Shown here: piece by piece, positions 8,291 through 16,474 of the stretch | Layout of the letters: each line of letters opens with the position of its first letter | Numbering within the stretch: the stretch's first letter is position 1 | NCBI GenBank assembly: GCA_023405135.1 | Contig: JAEXYZ010000095.1 | Coordinates: 1-39,305 of the forward strand | Length of the DNA: 39,305 nucleotides | From: Bacillota bacterium | Lineage (GTDB): Bacteria; Bacillota; Bacilli; Bacillales_A; Planococcaceae | Direction: 5' to 3' | Position numbers and translations under genes: made by a program | The notes under the pieces: model-generated | The model's database searches: none | What the model was told of the DNA's origin: nothing | Seen by the model: the letters and a program-made list of their open reading frames with translations, nothing else

Positions 8291-9622
8291 CTACGGAGTA
8301 ATTAAGTTTCCACCTTTATCGTAATAACTTCCTGGAGGCAATTCATCCTCGCTTATTGGCTTTTCCATTTCATAATCAGGTAAACCATCGCCATCTAAAT
8401 CTAATTGAAGTTCTTCGTCAGATTCTTCGCCTTGCGGAGTCTCTGGTTGTAGAGTCTCTGGCACTGATTCACTATTTATTGAAGTATCCGGTTGTCGTGA
8501 TGATTTTAAGATAATTCGATTAACAGGTGCATAATAATCATTGCTAACTTGTTGTTCAGTTACTTCTCCTATATCTGAAATTGTACGGGTAACTGTTACT
8601 CGAAGTCCTTCTGTCCCCTCTTGTATTAGCTCTTCTTGCCCTATCGCTAAATCATTTGAATAACGATATATAACTCTTGGTGCAACATACTGTTTGTCGA
8701 TTTGAACTAACACGCCTTTACCAGCTGTATCAGAATATATTTCAAGCTTAAGCGAAGTATCTTCTATAGTTGCCTTAATAAGTGCGACATGATCTGAACT
8801 ATTTTTAAATTTCAAATCTTTATTTTGCGAACTATTGATAAAAGCTTCGCGCCCAGATTCTAAATATGTTGGAATTTCTTCTTGTGGATAGCGCTCTACT
8901 ATTTCATATTCTGTTTGTAATATTCCATCATAGAGCATAGAAGCGATAAAATTTAATGCTTCATTATTTGCTAAAGTTCCACTGTCACCTAATGTTTGAA
9001 TAAGTGAGAAAGTTTCTCCAGGGGTAACGACTGTATTATTTAAAACATCTTGTATATTTTCCAGCCCAGTTACATCCTCTGGTATTTCTTCGATTGAAAG
9101 AGAAAGTCGTTCATTTTCATACAATGATAAATCTGATACTATTGCCTCAATTTCATGGTTTTTTAAAAAAGAAGCTTGTGATAACACTTGATTATAAGTT
9201 TCGTTTGTATCCCAAACTGTAATTGCAGCAATTTGAGTTTTAAATTCTTCGTTATCATTCACATGCAATGGTATATGAACTACCTTTTCAGATGCCCAAA
9301 ACGCATACCATGGCGTGTCTACTAACTTTTCGTATTCATCTATTGTTTCTTCGATATTGAACTGTAATGTTGAAGCATCTAGATAAAGTTCTTTTCCAGC
9401 GCCTGAAATAATGATTGGATCAGTAATCCATCTATCTATAGCTTCTTGTATTGCCTTTACCATATCATCGCGTTCAAGTTCCGCTACATTCACTCCAGCA
9501 ATCGTTGAACCTTTTCCTTCTTCATCAGCATAGGCGATGGTAATGTTATTATCGGGTAAAATTAAATAAATGAGAAAAACAGAGAGTATAGCTAAAAGGA
9601 TTATTTTTATTTGTGTTTTCAA
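8291..9622 (-). CDS. Secreted/anchored VanW-like and G5 domain protein heading the pil operon
   Basis: 443 aa. An N-terminal hydrophobic segment (about 5-23) acts as signal or anchor. The centre (about 195-298) resembles the VanW-like domain: VVTPGETFSLIQTLGDSG and EALNFIASMLYDGILQTEYEIVER. It is followed by a G5-like strand region (about 305-373, TEGLRVTVTRTISDIGEV). The C terminus is acidic, with a Ca-binding-like DLDGDGLPDYE (408-418). G5 domains are linked to peptidoglycan or glycan binding. It is the first gene of the operon, 15 bases before pilB, with a TTG start behind GGGGTG. I infer a role in passing or anchoring the pilus in the thick wall; no direct evidence. Confidence 0.8.
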   Translation of the reverse strand: MKTQIKIILLAILSVFLIYLILPDNNITIAYADEEGKGSTIAGVNVAELERDDMVKAIQEAIDRWITDPIIISGAGKELYLDASTLQFNIEETIDEYEKLVDTPWYAFWASEKVVHIPLHVNDNEEFKTQIAAITVWDTNETYNQVLSQASFLKNHEIEAIVSDLSLYENERLSLSIEEIPEDVTGLENIQDVLNNTVVTPGETFSLIQTLGDSGTLANNEALNFIASMLYDGILQTEYEIVERYPQEEIPTYLESGREAFINSSQNKDLKFKNSSDHVALIKATIEDTSLKLEIYSDTAGKGVLVQIDKQYVAPRVIYRYSNDLAIGQEELIQEGTEGLRVTVTRTISDIGEVTEQQVSNDYYAPVNRIILKSSRQPDTSINSESVPETLQPETPQGEESDEELQLDLDGDGLPDYEMEKPISEDELPPGSYYDKGGNLITP

Positions 9623-10282
9623 GTCGTTTCACCCCAAATTTTTCTCTTTTAAATAGAAGTTTCATTATATAGTTAGCATTTTTTAAGTTTCAATGTATAT
9701 TTTTCAATACCAATTTTAAGATACACAATTTTTGGCAAAATGTATATGATTCTATCACTATAGTTGAATATAATTCACAAACTAGAATTATTGGGTAATT
9801 ATTCTATTTATATCTTAAAACAAATTATTGGTACAAATTTTTCTATTAGACAAGGTTTCAGTAAAAAAGAATTATAAATTTCTAAAAAAATACATATTAT
9901 TAACTACTGTTTCTTATTTTTTCGACTGATTTTATTATTAATAATTTATTACTCTAAATTTACATAATTTTTTCCGGTTTGTATATATCTTTTTTACTAA
10001 AATAAATAACCATTTTTAAATTTAACAAACAAAATAGGCCTTTAAAACTAAATGAATTACACTTTCAATTCTATTAAGTTCAAAAAATATTACTAATCTC
10101 TGTTGATTTATTCATTTAAATGCTTTATTTCATTATGTATATTATTGAAATAATAGGAAGTAAATCCCTGGAATTTTATATATAATAGATATTAAATAGA
10201 TGATGAATTCACAAACTATGAATTTTATAGGATAAAAGACATTTTATTTCAAACTTAATTTTAAATAAGTAGGTGAAAAAAC
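9623..10282. other. AT-rich divergent intergenic region between the pil operon and the minor pilin cassettes
   Basis: About 660 bases without a supportable gene. It must hold promoters for both directions. The 13-mer AATTCACAAACTA occurs at 9772-9784 and again at 10206-10218, near each end, and could be a regulator site. No structured RNA was recognised. Confidence 0.6.
9664..9693 (-). promoter_or_regulatory. Candidate SigA promoter of the pil operon
   Basis: On the minus strand TTGAAA (9693-9688) and TATAAT (9669-9664) are separated by 18 bases and lie about 40 bases upstream of the VanW/G5 gene. The surrounding region is extremely AT-rich, so chance matches are easy. Confidence 0.45.
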
Positions 10283-10768
10283 TTGGACCAATATAACCAG
10301 CTAAATGAAAATGGATTTTCTTTAATTGAAGTAATAGCATCTATAATCATACTAACTATAATATTATTAAGTATCTTCCCACTTTTAATACAGTCTGCAA
10401 AAACAACTGCGGACACCGAAAACATTTTTGATGCAACTTATATAGCACAAAAAGAGATGGAGAAGCTTTACTTACATTCTAAAAATCCTATATCAAATCG
10501 AATTGATTCAATTACAGATTGCAGTAATTATCCTGATATCTGTTACAGCGAAAAAGACAGTTCAGGTAATTTTTTAATTGGAGATGATGGAGAGGCGTAT
10601 TTTATTAAGCAAGAGGTTTCAACAAATTATTGTACAAAATTAAAAATAACAGATGTCCCAAGTTATCCCAAATTAACTAGAATCTTAATACAAGTTTATG
10701 ATGGTGCCTGTCAAACTGGTACTCTTAAAGCTCAAATGGAGAATACTCTTGAGTGGAGGAATACTTAA
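10283..10768 (+). CDS. Minor pilin, PilV-like (cassette 1)
   Basis: 161 aa. The prepilin site NENG|FSLIEVIASIIILTIILL has Glu5, so it is a PilD substrate. After the N-terminal helix comes a small domain with cysteines (CSNYPDIC and two further Cys) and a conserved end, LKAQMENTLEW, shared with the paralog at 13168 and echoed in the one at 18982. PilV-like (GspI-like) minor pilins belong to the tip complex that primes pilus assembly. TTG start behind AGTAGGTG. It is the first of three genes (V-W-X) spaced 1 base apart or overlapping. Confidence 0.85.
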   Translation: MDQYNQLNENGFSLIEVIASIIILTIILLSIFPLLIQSAKTTADTENIFDATYIAQKEMEKLYLHSKNPISNRIDSITDCSNYPDICYSEKDSSGNFLIGDDGEAYFIKQEVSTNYCTKLKITDVPSYPKLTRILIQVYDGACQTGTLKAQMENTLEWRNT

Positions 10769-10769
10769 T

Positions 10770-11246
10770 ATGGTAAAAAGGCATTCTTTTAACCAGAAAG
10801 GTTTAACATTAGTAGAGCTTCTCGCTACAATTGTTATTATTAGCATAATTGCTATCATTATCCTTGGATTTATAATAAATGGGCATTCTGAATATAAAAG
10901 ACAATCTGAAAAGAATAGTAGTCTGAATGAATTTACTTATGAATTGAAATTGTTTACTAGTGATATAAGAAAAGCAACTTCCATAATTAGTAATGACAAT
11001 TGTAATCTCAGTGATACTATAATTACTTTTCAAGTTATTAATAGCAGTCATGTGGAAAATAATTACATATACGATAAAGAAGCTAAAATAATTAGTAAAG
11101 ATGGACAAGAATATTTAGATGATGTTGAAGAATTTGCTTGTGAAGTTAATGATGGTAACTATGTAAAAGATTTTGAAATTACATTCAAAGATGAAAAAAC
11201 TAGTATAGAAGCTTCTACAAAAATTATTGTAAGGAGAGGATACTAA
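10770..11246 (+). CDS. Minor pilin, PilW/GspJ-like (cassette 1)
   Basis: 158 aa from the ATG at 10770, chosen because GGAGG stands 10 bases upstream (10755-10759); an in-frame ATG farther upstream lies inside the previous gene with no such site. Prepilin signal NQKG|LTLVELLATIVIIS with Glu5. The following region (FTYELKLFTSDIRKATSI) is typical of PilW/GspJ-type minor pilins. The stop overlaps the next start (TAATG). Cys pairs are present in the C-terminal domain. Confidence 0.85.
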   Translation: MVKRHSFNQKGLTLVELLATIVIISIIAIIILGFIINGHSEYKRQSEKNSSLNEFTYELKLFTSDIRKATSIISNDNCNLSDTIITFQVINSSHVENNYIYDKEAKIISKDGQEYLDDVEEFACEVNDGNYVKDFEITFKDEKTSIEASTKIIVRRGY

Positions 11247-12774
11247 TGCCCCCCCAAAAAACAAACTATTATTTTAATGAACGAGGCTATTCTTTAATAA
11301 TCGTTATACTTGCTTTAGCGGTTACATCTATCATAGGGATGAGTTTATACACCATTACAATTAATGCTCATAAAATTACTTCCAATGAGCATGCAGATCA
11401 ATCTGTTTACTATATTGCAGAAGCTGGACTCGTTGAAACAAAAGCACAATTAAATCTAACAAATAACAATCCAAAAATAATTAGTGCAATAGATGAAACA
11501 AAAGAAGAATTCAAAGATATCGATATATCAGAGGATACTATTACAACTGAATTTAATCATGCTTTTTTGGAAAAAGTTTTAGCAACTATCCCCCCTATAC
11601 AAATCTGATAGAAAAAGGAAATTTCGAAAAACAGTTTGGTATAGATCCATTCGCAAATGTTTCAATTACTTGTGAGAAAGTGATGGATGAAACGGATACT
11701 TATATCAAGGAATTAATCTATAAGGTAGTGTCTACAGGTAACATTGGGGGTAAAGAACGTAGTGTGACACAAAATATTAAACTATCTTTAGGCAGTTCCA
11801 TAACAACAGAAACTGAAAAAATAGTTGTTGGTAAAGAAAACGTTATTGTAGGTACTGAAGATGTAATTGTAGGGTACGAGGATGTTGTTGTTGGAACAGA
11901 AGAAATTTCAGTAAGTACAGTACAAAAAGTATCGACCACTCCTCAATTTGCAATTCAAGCATTAGAAACATTCACCGTTGGGAACGGAAATAGTTCTTCC
12001 GTTGTCGGTTGTGTCTCATCTCCTGATATTGCTGATAAGAAAAACAAAGTAGATGTGTGTGGGTCTTCAGTAAATCTAATTGATATATCTACAATTCAAT
12101 ATAAGTTACCAGATACTAAAGGTTGGGACACTACTTATTTACCAGGAAATCCGTTAAAAAATAACACTGTTCTTACAACCCTCGCTCCTACTTCGACCGA
12201 TTTTGTCATTGATGTTGGAGATAAGGACCTTGCTATTGTAGTAGACTATTTGGATTTTTCAAAAGTATCAAGTTTTAAAATTAAAGGTACCGGGAAACTA
12301 TCAATTTATGTAAAAGAAAACATTAAATTTGGTCAACATAGTTCTTTCGGTGATATTGATCAATTTAATTTGTTGTATTTTGGTAATACAATCAATTTTC
12401 CAAACCATGTAGCTTTTTCTGGTTCTTTATTTGTAAATTCTGCAAATATTTCGGTTAATGCTGGGACGAATTTTAAAGGGAATATTTTAGCACCAAACTC
12501 AAAAGTCTATTTAAATTTAGGGAACATGGAAGTATTAGAAGGAACTATCATCGGAAAAGATGTTGAAGTTAATGGTGGCCATGTAACTTACAAAACTAAT
12601 ACAATAAGTACTTTTGAAACAGTCGTTACAAAAGAGATAAAAGAAATCATTGAAAAAAGACCAATTATTGAAAAACGAGAGATTATTGAAACGAGAGATA
12701 TAGTGGAAGAAAGGGTCAAACTACCCGATGAAATAAGTATTATTAATATTAATAGTATAATCGTTGAACAGTAA
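11246..12774 (+). CDS. Minor pilin, PilX/GspK-like, frameshifted at a C6 tract (cassette 1)
   Basis: Two frames together encode about 509 aa. Frame one (11246-11608) gives MPPQKT...ERG|YSLIIVILALAV with no Glu5, as in GspK-type pilins, and ends shortly after the C6 run at 11590-11595. Frame two, shifted by -1, continues with YTNLIEKGNF... and matches the paralog at 14081 (PFANVSIT versus PYANVTAT), reading to 12774. One extra C would restore a single frame. The C-terminal part is beta-strand rich, with GTGKLSIYVKENI shared with the paralog, flanked by short-period strand repeats at 11815-11919 and 12658-12711. A C7A6 tract follows the ATG. It is either phase-variable, translated by -1 slippage (C CCC CCT), a pseudogene, or a sequencing artefact. 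Confidence 0.8.
11249..11261 (+). repeat. C7A6 homopolymer tract immediately after a start codon
   Basis: Seven C followed by six A directly follow the ATG at 11246. Slippage would switch the PilX-like gene of cassette 1 off or on. Confidence 0.9.
11590..11595 (+). repeat. C6 tract at the frameshift point of the PilX-like gene
   Basis: Six C bridge two open frames of the same gene; in the zero frame it reads C CCC CCT, which also fits an X-XXY-YYZ slippery heptamer. Confidence 0.85.
11815..11919 (+). repeat. 21-bp in-frame coding repeats (7-residue strand repeat)
   Basis: Four and a half units encode EKIVVGK, ENVIVGT, EDVIVGY, EDVVVGT and a decayed EEISVST. The pattern is acidic, then three or four aliphatic residues, then Gly. 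Confidence 0.85.
12658..12711 (+). repeat. 18-bp in-frame coding repeats (6-residue repeat) near the C terminus
   Basis: Units encode RPIIEK, REIIET, RDIVEE, preceded by the looser EIKEIIEK. This region mirrors the strand repeat on the other side of the central domain of the same protein. Confidence 0.8.
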
Positions 12775-13167
12775 AAATGGAAAAGCGAAATGTAATTCCC
12801 ATTTTTAAAGTGGGCTTTACTTTTTGCTTTTTGTTTTAACTAATGTTATTCCTTTCTTAAATCCCCTTCAATCGGAATACTCCTTCCTCTTTTGCCATTT
12901 ATTTCATTCACAAAATATTTGAAACGTACAACTTGTTAAGCATTTCTTGGTACTTTATTATATAAAGTCATGGGTAATATAATTTAAGTATATTTTCATT
13001 GTAAAGTTACTGAGGAAACCTGCTCAAATTTGCTATTATAATACCAACCGAATAGAGTAAAAAATTTGGATAATTTCTATAAATCCAAAACCATAAAGGA
13101 TTTTTGTTAGAAACTAGAACTCTGACTACAAATATTTGATATTTTATTAGTAAAGTAGGTAATTAAA
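12775..13167. other. Intergenic region between cassettes 1 and 2
   Basis: About 390 AT-rich bases. Besides the terminator at its start it holds a 20-mer (12983-13002) identical to 13260-13279 inside the next gene. No gene was found; a promoter for cassette 2 is presumably here but is not clear. Confidence 0.55.
12780..12833 (+). terminator. Terminator after minor pilin cassette 1
   Basis: An imperfect stem pairs AAAAGC with GCTTTT, GTAA with TTAC, and CCCA with TGGG around a short A/T loop, and ends in a T-rich stretch, a few bases after the stop codon. Confidence 0.65.
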
Positions 13168-13647
13168 TTGAAAAAATTAAAATCAAAAGTTCAATTGAAT
13201 AATTATGGTTTCTCATTATTAGAAGTTATTGCATCAATCCTCATTTTATCTATAATTCTTTTAAGTATATTTTCATTGTTAACTCAATCAGCAAAAACCA
13301 CAAAAAATTCAGAAGATATTATTGAAGCCACTTTCATTGCACAAGCGGAGATGGAAAAAGTATATTCTGCTACTAAACTATCTAATTACACTGAGCCATC
13401 TTGTAAAAATACAATCCTTGAAATTGATAAAGATATAGTTGACGAAAAGTATAAATATAAGGAAATATCAGGAAGCGGGTGTTCAATTACCTTTGAGAAA
13501 TATGATAAAGAAACTAATGCCTATATTACTTTAAAGTTAGGACCTAAAAGCTTAGCAAATATGTCCTCCATTTTGATTATAGTATATGACAAAAAAAACG
13601 GAACACCTAAAGCTCAAATGCAAAATACGTTGGAATGGGGAGGATAA
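13168..13647 (+). CDS. Minor pilin, PilV-like (cassette 2)
   Basis: 159 aa. Prepilin site NNYG|FSLLEVIASILILSIILLSIF with Glu5; the N-terminal helix and the end (PKAQMQNTLEW) are close to the cassette 1 homolog at 10283, showing duplication. TTG start behind AGTAGGT, the same weak arrangement as in cassette 1. Two Cys occur in the middle domain (SCKNT, GSGCSIT). It is followed after six bases by a PilW-like gene. Inferred role: tip/priming subunit with its W and X partners. Confidence 0.85.
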   Translation: MKKLKSKVQLNNYGFSLLEVIASILILSIILLSIFSLLTQSAKTTKNSEDIIEATFIAQAEMEKVYSATKLSNYTEPSCKNTILEIDKDIVDEKYKYKEISGSGCSITFEKYDKETNAYITLKLGPKSLANMSSILIIVYDKKNGTPKAQMQNTLEWGG

Positions 13648-13653
13648 TCGATT

Positions 13654-14067
13654 ATGTTCAATCGACCAAAAAATCAACAAGGTTTGACACTAGTCGAAGT
13701 TCTAGCTGCTGTAGTTATTACCTTTTTCATTGCAGTAATTATTTTCCACATTTTTTCTAGCGGGCAAAAAGAAGTACTACGACAATCAGAAAAAAACCAG
13801 CAAGTAAATGAGATTTCATACGTATTAAAAATTTTAACAAGAGAAATACGGAAAACAAATAATGTAATGTATGAAGAAGATACAGGAGAATTGAATGTTA
13901 ATGGGAAAATTTATAAATTAGAAAATAATACTATAACTGAAAATGATATTCCAATTGCTTATAATATTAAGGATTTTATTATAGTGTCCAATGATTCTAA
14001 TACTCAATTTAACATTACAATTAAAAGTTCACATGCTAAAGTAAACACGGAAATTACACTTAGGTAA
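13654..14067 (+). CDS. Minor pilin, PilW/GspJ-like (cassette 2)
   Basis: 137 aa. Prepilin site NQQG|LTLVEVLAAVVITFFIAVI with Glu5, then a helix continuing through EISYVLKILTREIRKTNNVMY, as in the cassette 1 homolog. It is shorter than that homolog and has no Cys. GGGGAGG lies upstream of the ATG. It sits between the V- and X-type genes of the same transcription unit. Confidence 0.84.
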   Translation: MFNRPKNQQGLTLVEVLAAVVITFFIAVIIFHIFSSGQKEVLRQSEKNQQVNEISYVLKILTREIRKTNNVMYEEDTGELNVNGKIYKLENNTITENDIPIAYNIKDFIIVSNDSNTQFNITIKSSHAKVNTEITLR

Positions 14068-14080
14068 GGAGGTTGGGAAT

Positions 14081-15862
14081 TTGCTAAAATATGATTTTAA
14101 AAAAATTTTATCTAAAAGTGAAAGTGGTTATTCACTAATTATCGTTTTACTTGTTTTAGTATTATTATCTGTTCTCGGCCTAAGTTTGTTAAATATTTCA
14201 GCAAATACAATGAAATCTATGACAAACGAACGAGACGATCAATCTGCTTACTATATTGCTGAAGCTGGGTTGAATGATAGAAAAGTACAATTAAACATTG
14301 AACTTAATAATGCAATGTTAGAGGCACAAAATGAATATAAAAAGAAAGTAGCTGAAAACGAAAGAAAGAAACCTAGTGAAAGGGAAGAAATAAATTTAAT
14401 ATCAATTTTTTATGAAACCGTTCTTTCTAAAATCAATCAACATTCTATTACTTACAAGTATGAGAAACATTTAAATGAAGCGACTCTTCCCTATGCCAAT
14501 GTTACTGCAACAAGTATTGATGGTAGGGAATATATAATTCGTTCTGAAGGAAAAATCGGTAAAAAAACACGGACAGTTGAACAAAATGTGAAAGTCGAGT
14601 TTGATCCTGGAACGGTTAGTAATGAAGGTTCTAATCTCAAATCATGTGCAAATGGTTATTTCACTTCATTGAATACTAGCGGTTCAGTTGATATGGATGG
14701 AGATATAGTATTAAAAAGTGGTGGAAATTTAACAGCAGACGGTAAGATCAATGGAGATTTATACTCTTTTGGTGATGTATCATTTCAAAATTCAATTAAA
14801 ATTACTGGAAACGTTTTTTCAACTGGAGATGTAAACATAACAAATACACCAGCTATTGATGGACAGTTATATTCTAAAGGGAAAATCAATATTACAAATG
14901 CAGCTTATGTAACAGGGGATATTGTTTCTGAAAATACAATCTCAATAACTAATTGGGGTACTAAAGCAAATAAAATTATTTCTACTAGCAACATAACTGC
15001 ACCTGATCCAAATCTAACTCTTATAAAAAATGTTCCGATAGATCAACTTCCACTTCCAGCTATTGGTTCTCGAAATATAAGTGCTATATTTCAATTATAT
15101 GAAGGTTCTGATTGTACAAATATGATTGATTCAAATGTTTTCAAACCTAAAATGCCAAATGTAACATTTCCATCTACTTCAACTAATTTAACTAGTAATA
15201 CGATTAATTTTAAAGATTCTAGCGAGTTACATTTTAATGAGATTAAAAAATCTTCTAATATTTCTATCATTCTCCCTAATGGAGAAGAAGATCAAGTATA
15301 CTCCCTTTATGTAAATTCACTTCGTATGGATAATTATGATATGAATATTTCAGGAAACGGGAAACTAAATATTTATGTTAAAGATTCTCTAGGTCTCGGC
15401 AGTGTTATACAGGGAAATAACTCGTCTGGAAAAAAGCGAAGCAATTTTGATACAACTATTTATTACTTAAGTGACAATAAAACATCTCCTTACCTTTCTA
15501 ACTGGGGAAAATCAATTGAATCGAATCTATATATTAAAAATTCGAATCTAAATACTAATCAAAGTAAAATTCAAGGTAATGTTGTAGTACTTGGAAATAA
15601 TACGGTTACTTTAAAAGGTAATAGTAATATGAATACACAGATTTTCTATTTACCCGATAGCAACTTAATTGCAGAAAACTATGTAAATATCAAGGGTTAT
15701 GTAGTAGCAAATAATGTGTCTGGTTCTGGGAATGTAACAATCTCTAAACCATTAGTAAATCAGGGTGAATATATAAATTCTGATTTATTCGAAAAACCTT
15801 CAAATTATGAAAATGCAAAGGTACTTTTATCACCCGTAAATAATATTCAAGAAATAGAATAA
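14081..15862 (+). CDS. Large minor pilin, PilX/GspK-like with bactofilin-like beta repeats (cassette 2)
   Basis: 593 aa. N terminus ESG|YSLIIVLLVLVLLSVLGLSLL lacks Glu5, as in GspK-type pseudopilins. The conserved DDQSAYYIAEAGLNDRK motif follows. Residues about 200-300 form short strand repeats (GDIVLKSGGNLTADGKINGDLYS; ITGNVFSTGDVNITN) like a bactofilin or beta-solenoid. A second beta-rich block (about 420-570) includes GNGKLNIYVKDSL, shared with cassette 1. TTG start behind AAGGAGG. Such a large extracellular domain could only sit at a pilus tip, which is the inferred role. Cys residues are few (CANGYF, GSDCTNM). Confidence 0.82.
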   Translation: MLKYDFKKILSKSESGYSLIIVLLVLVLLSVLGLSLLNISANTMKSMTNERDDQSAYYIAEAGLNDRKVQLNIELNNAMLEAQNEYKKKVAENERKKPSEREEINLISIFYETVLSKINQHSITYKYEKHLNEATLPYANVTATSIDGREYIIRSEGKIGKKTRTVEQNVKVEFDPGTVSNEGSNLKSCANGYFTSLNTSGSVDMDGDIVLKSGGNLTADGKINGDLYSFGDVSFQNSIKITGNVFSTGDVNITNTPAIDGQLYSKGKINITNAAYVTGDIVSENTISITNWGTKANKIISTSNITAPDPNLTLIKNVPIDQLPLPAIGSRNISAIFQLYEGSDCTNMIDSNVFKPKMPNVTFPSTSTNLTSNTINFKDSSELHFNEIKKSSNISIILPNGEEDQVYSLYVNSLRMDNYDMNISGNGKLNIYVKDSLGLGSVIQGNNSSGKKRSNFDTTIYYLSDNKTSPYLSNWGKSIESNLYIKNSNLNTNQSKIQGNVVVLGNNTVTLKGNSNMNTQIFYLPDSNLIAENYVNIKGYVVANNVSGSGNVTISKPLVNQGEYINSDLFEKPSNYENAKVLLSPVNNIQEIE

Positions 15863-15879
15863 TTTCATAAAATTTTACA

Positions 15880-15915
15880 CCTAGTAACGCTTTCAAGTCG
15901 TTACTAGGCTTTTTA
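15880..15915 (+). terminator. Terminator after minor pilin cassette 2
   Basis: Perfect 10-bp stem CCTAGTAACG / CGTTACTAGG with a 9-nt loop, followed by CTTTTTA, 17 bases after the stop codon. Confidence 0.9.
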
Positions 15916-16009
15916 CTTTCCTCATTCTTTCTTAATTTTTTCTTTTTATATGCATGTAAACATTTTAAATAAAGAAAACTAAGCTTACAAACTCTCGGAG
16001 ATGTTTACA

Positions 16010-16474
16010 ATGAAAAAACTCAACAAAAACCAATCCGGCTTCACCCTAATCGAAGTCATTGCTTCCATCATGATTATTACCATCGTATTAATTAGTTTCT
16101 CCCAAATCTTTATTCAATCCAACAAAACTGCATCCATCAACACGGAGAAGCTTGTGACGATTAATTTAGCTGATGCGATGCTTGCTAGAGTACAGGCGAA
16201 ATCTTATATAAAAATTACAACAACTGGTGCAACGGTTCAGGATTATTTTATTGATCGAACAAAGACGGATAAAAAATTGATGGACCCACCCCTAGAAATA
16301 GATCTTAACGGGAGGACGTATACGATTTCGTATAAAGCATCCCAGTCCACTTCAAAACCGGCGAATTCAGGTTTTTCAGAGAAGGATTTAAACCTCGTCA
16401 AAGTTGTCGTAACAGTTACTGCACCAGATGGCAAAACGAAAGGATCTTCAGAAGGATATGTTTCGATTGAATAA
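16010..16474 (+). CDS. Minor pilin, PilV-like (cassette 3)
   Basis: 154 aa. Leader MKKLNKNQSG then FTLIEVIASIMIITIVLISF with Glu5. The ATG at 16010 is preferred over the one at 16001 because CGGAG ends nine bases before it. The C-terminal domain has no Cys and does not share the NTLEW end, so this cassette is more diverged from the other two. The end overlaps the next gene by about 17 bases. Base composition is somewhat less AT-rich than in cassettes 1 and 2. Confidence 0.85.
   Translation: MKKLNKNQSGFTLIEVIASIMIITIVLISFSQIFIQSNKTASINTEKLVTINLADAMLARVQAKSYIKITTTGATVQDYFIDRTKTDKKLMDPPLEIDLNGRTYTISYKASQSTSKPANSGFSEKDLNLVKVVVTVTAPDGKTKGSSEGYVSIE

Noticed and set aside
10145..10186. SigA promoter (TTGAAA ... 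TATAAT) before cassette 1
   Set aside because: The spacer is 30 bases, far outside the usual 16-18.
10698..10769. Longer N terminus for the cassette 1 W gene
   Set aside because: It would lie inside the preceding V gene, lacks a ribosome site, and puts a non-prepilin sequence before the leader; the ATG at 10770 is well supported.
11680..12774. Independent gene starting at the ATG at 11680
   Set aside because: No ribosome site precedes it, it has no signal peptide, and its upstream in-frame sequence back to the C6 tract is homologous to the intact X paralog. It is the second half of a frameshifted gene.
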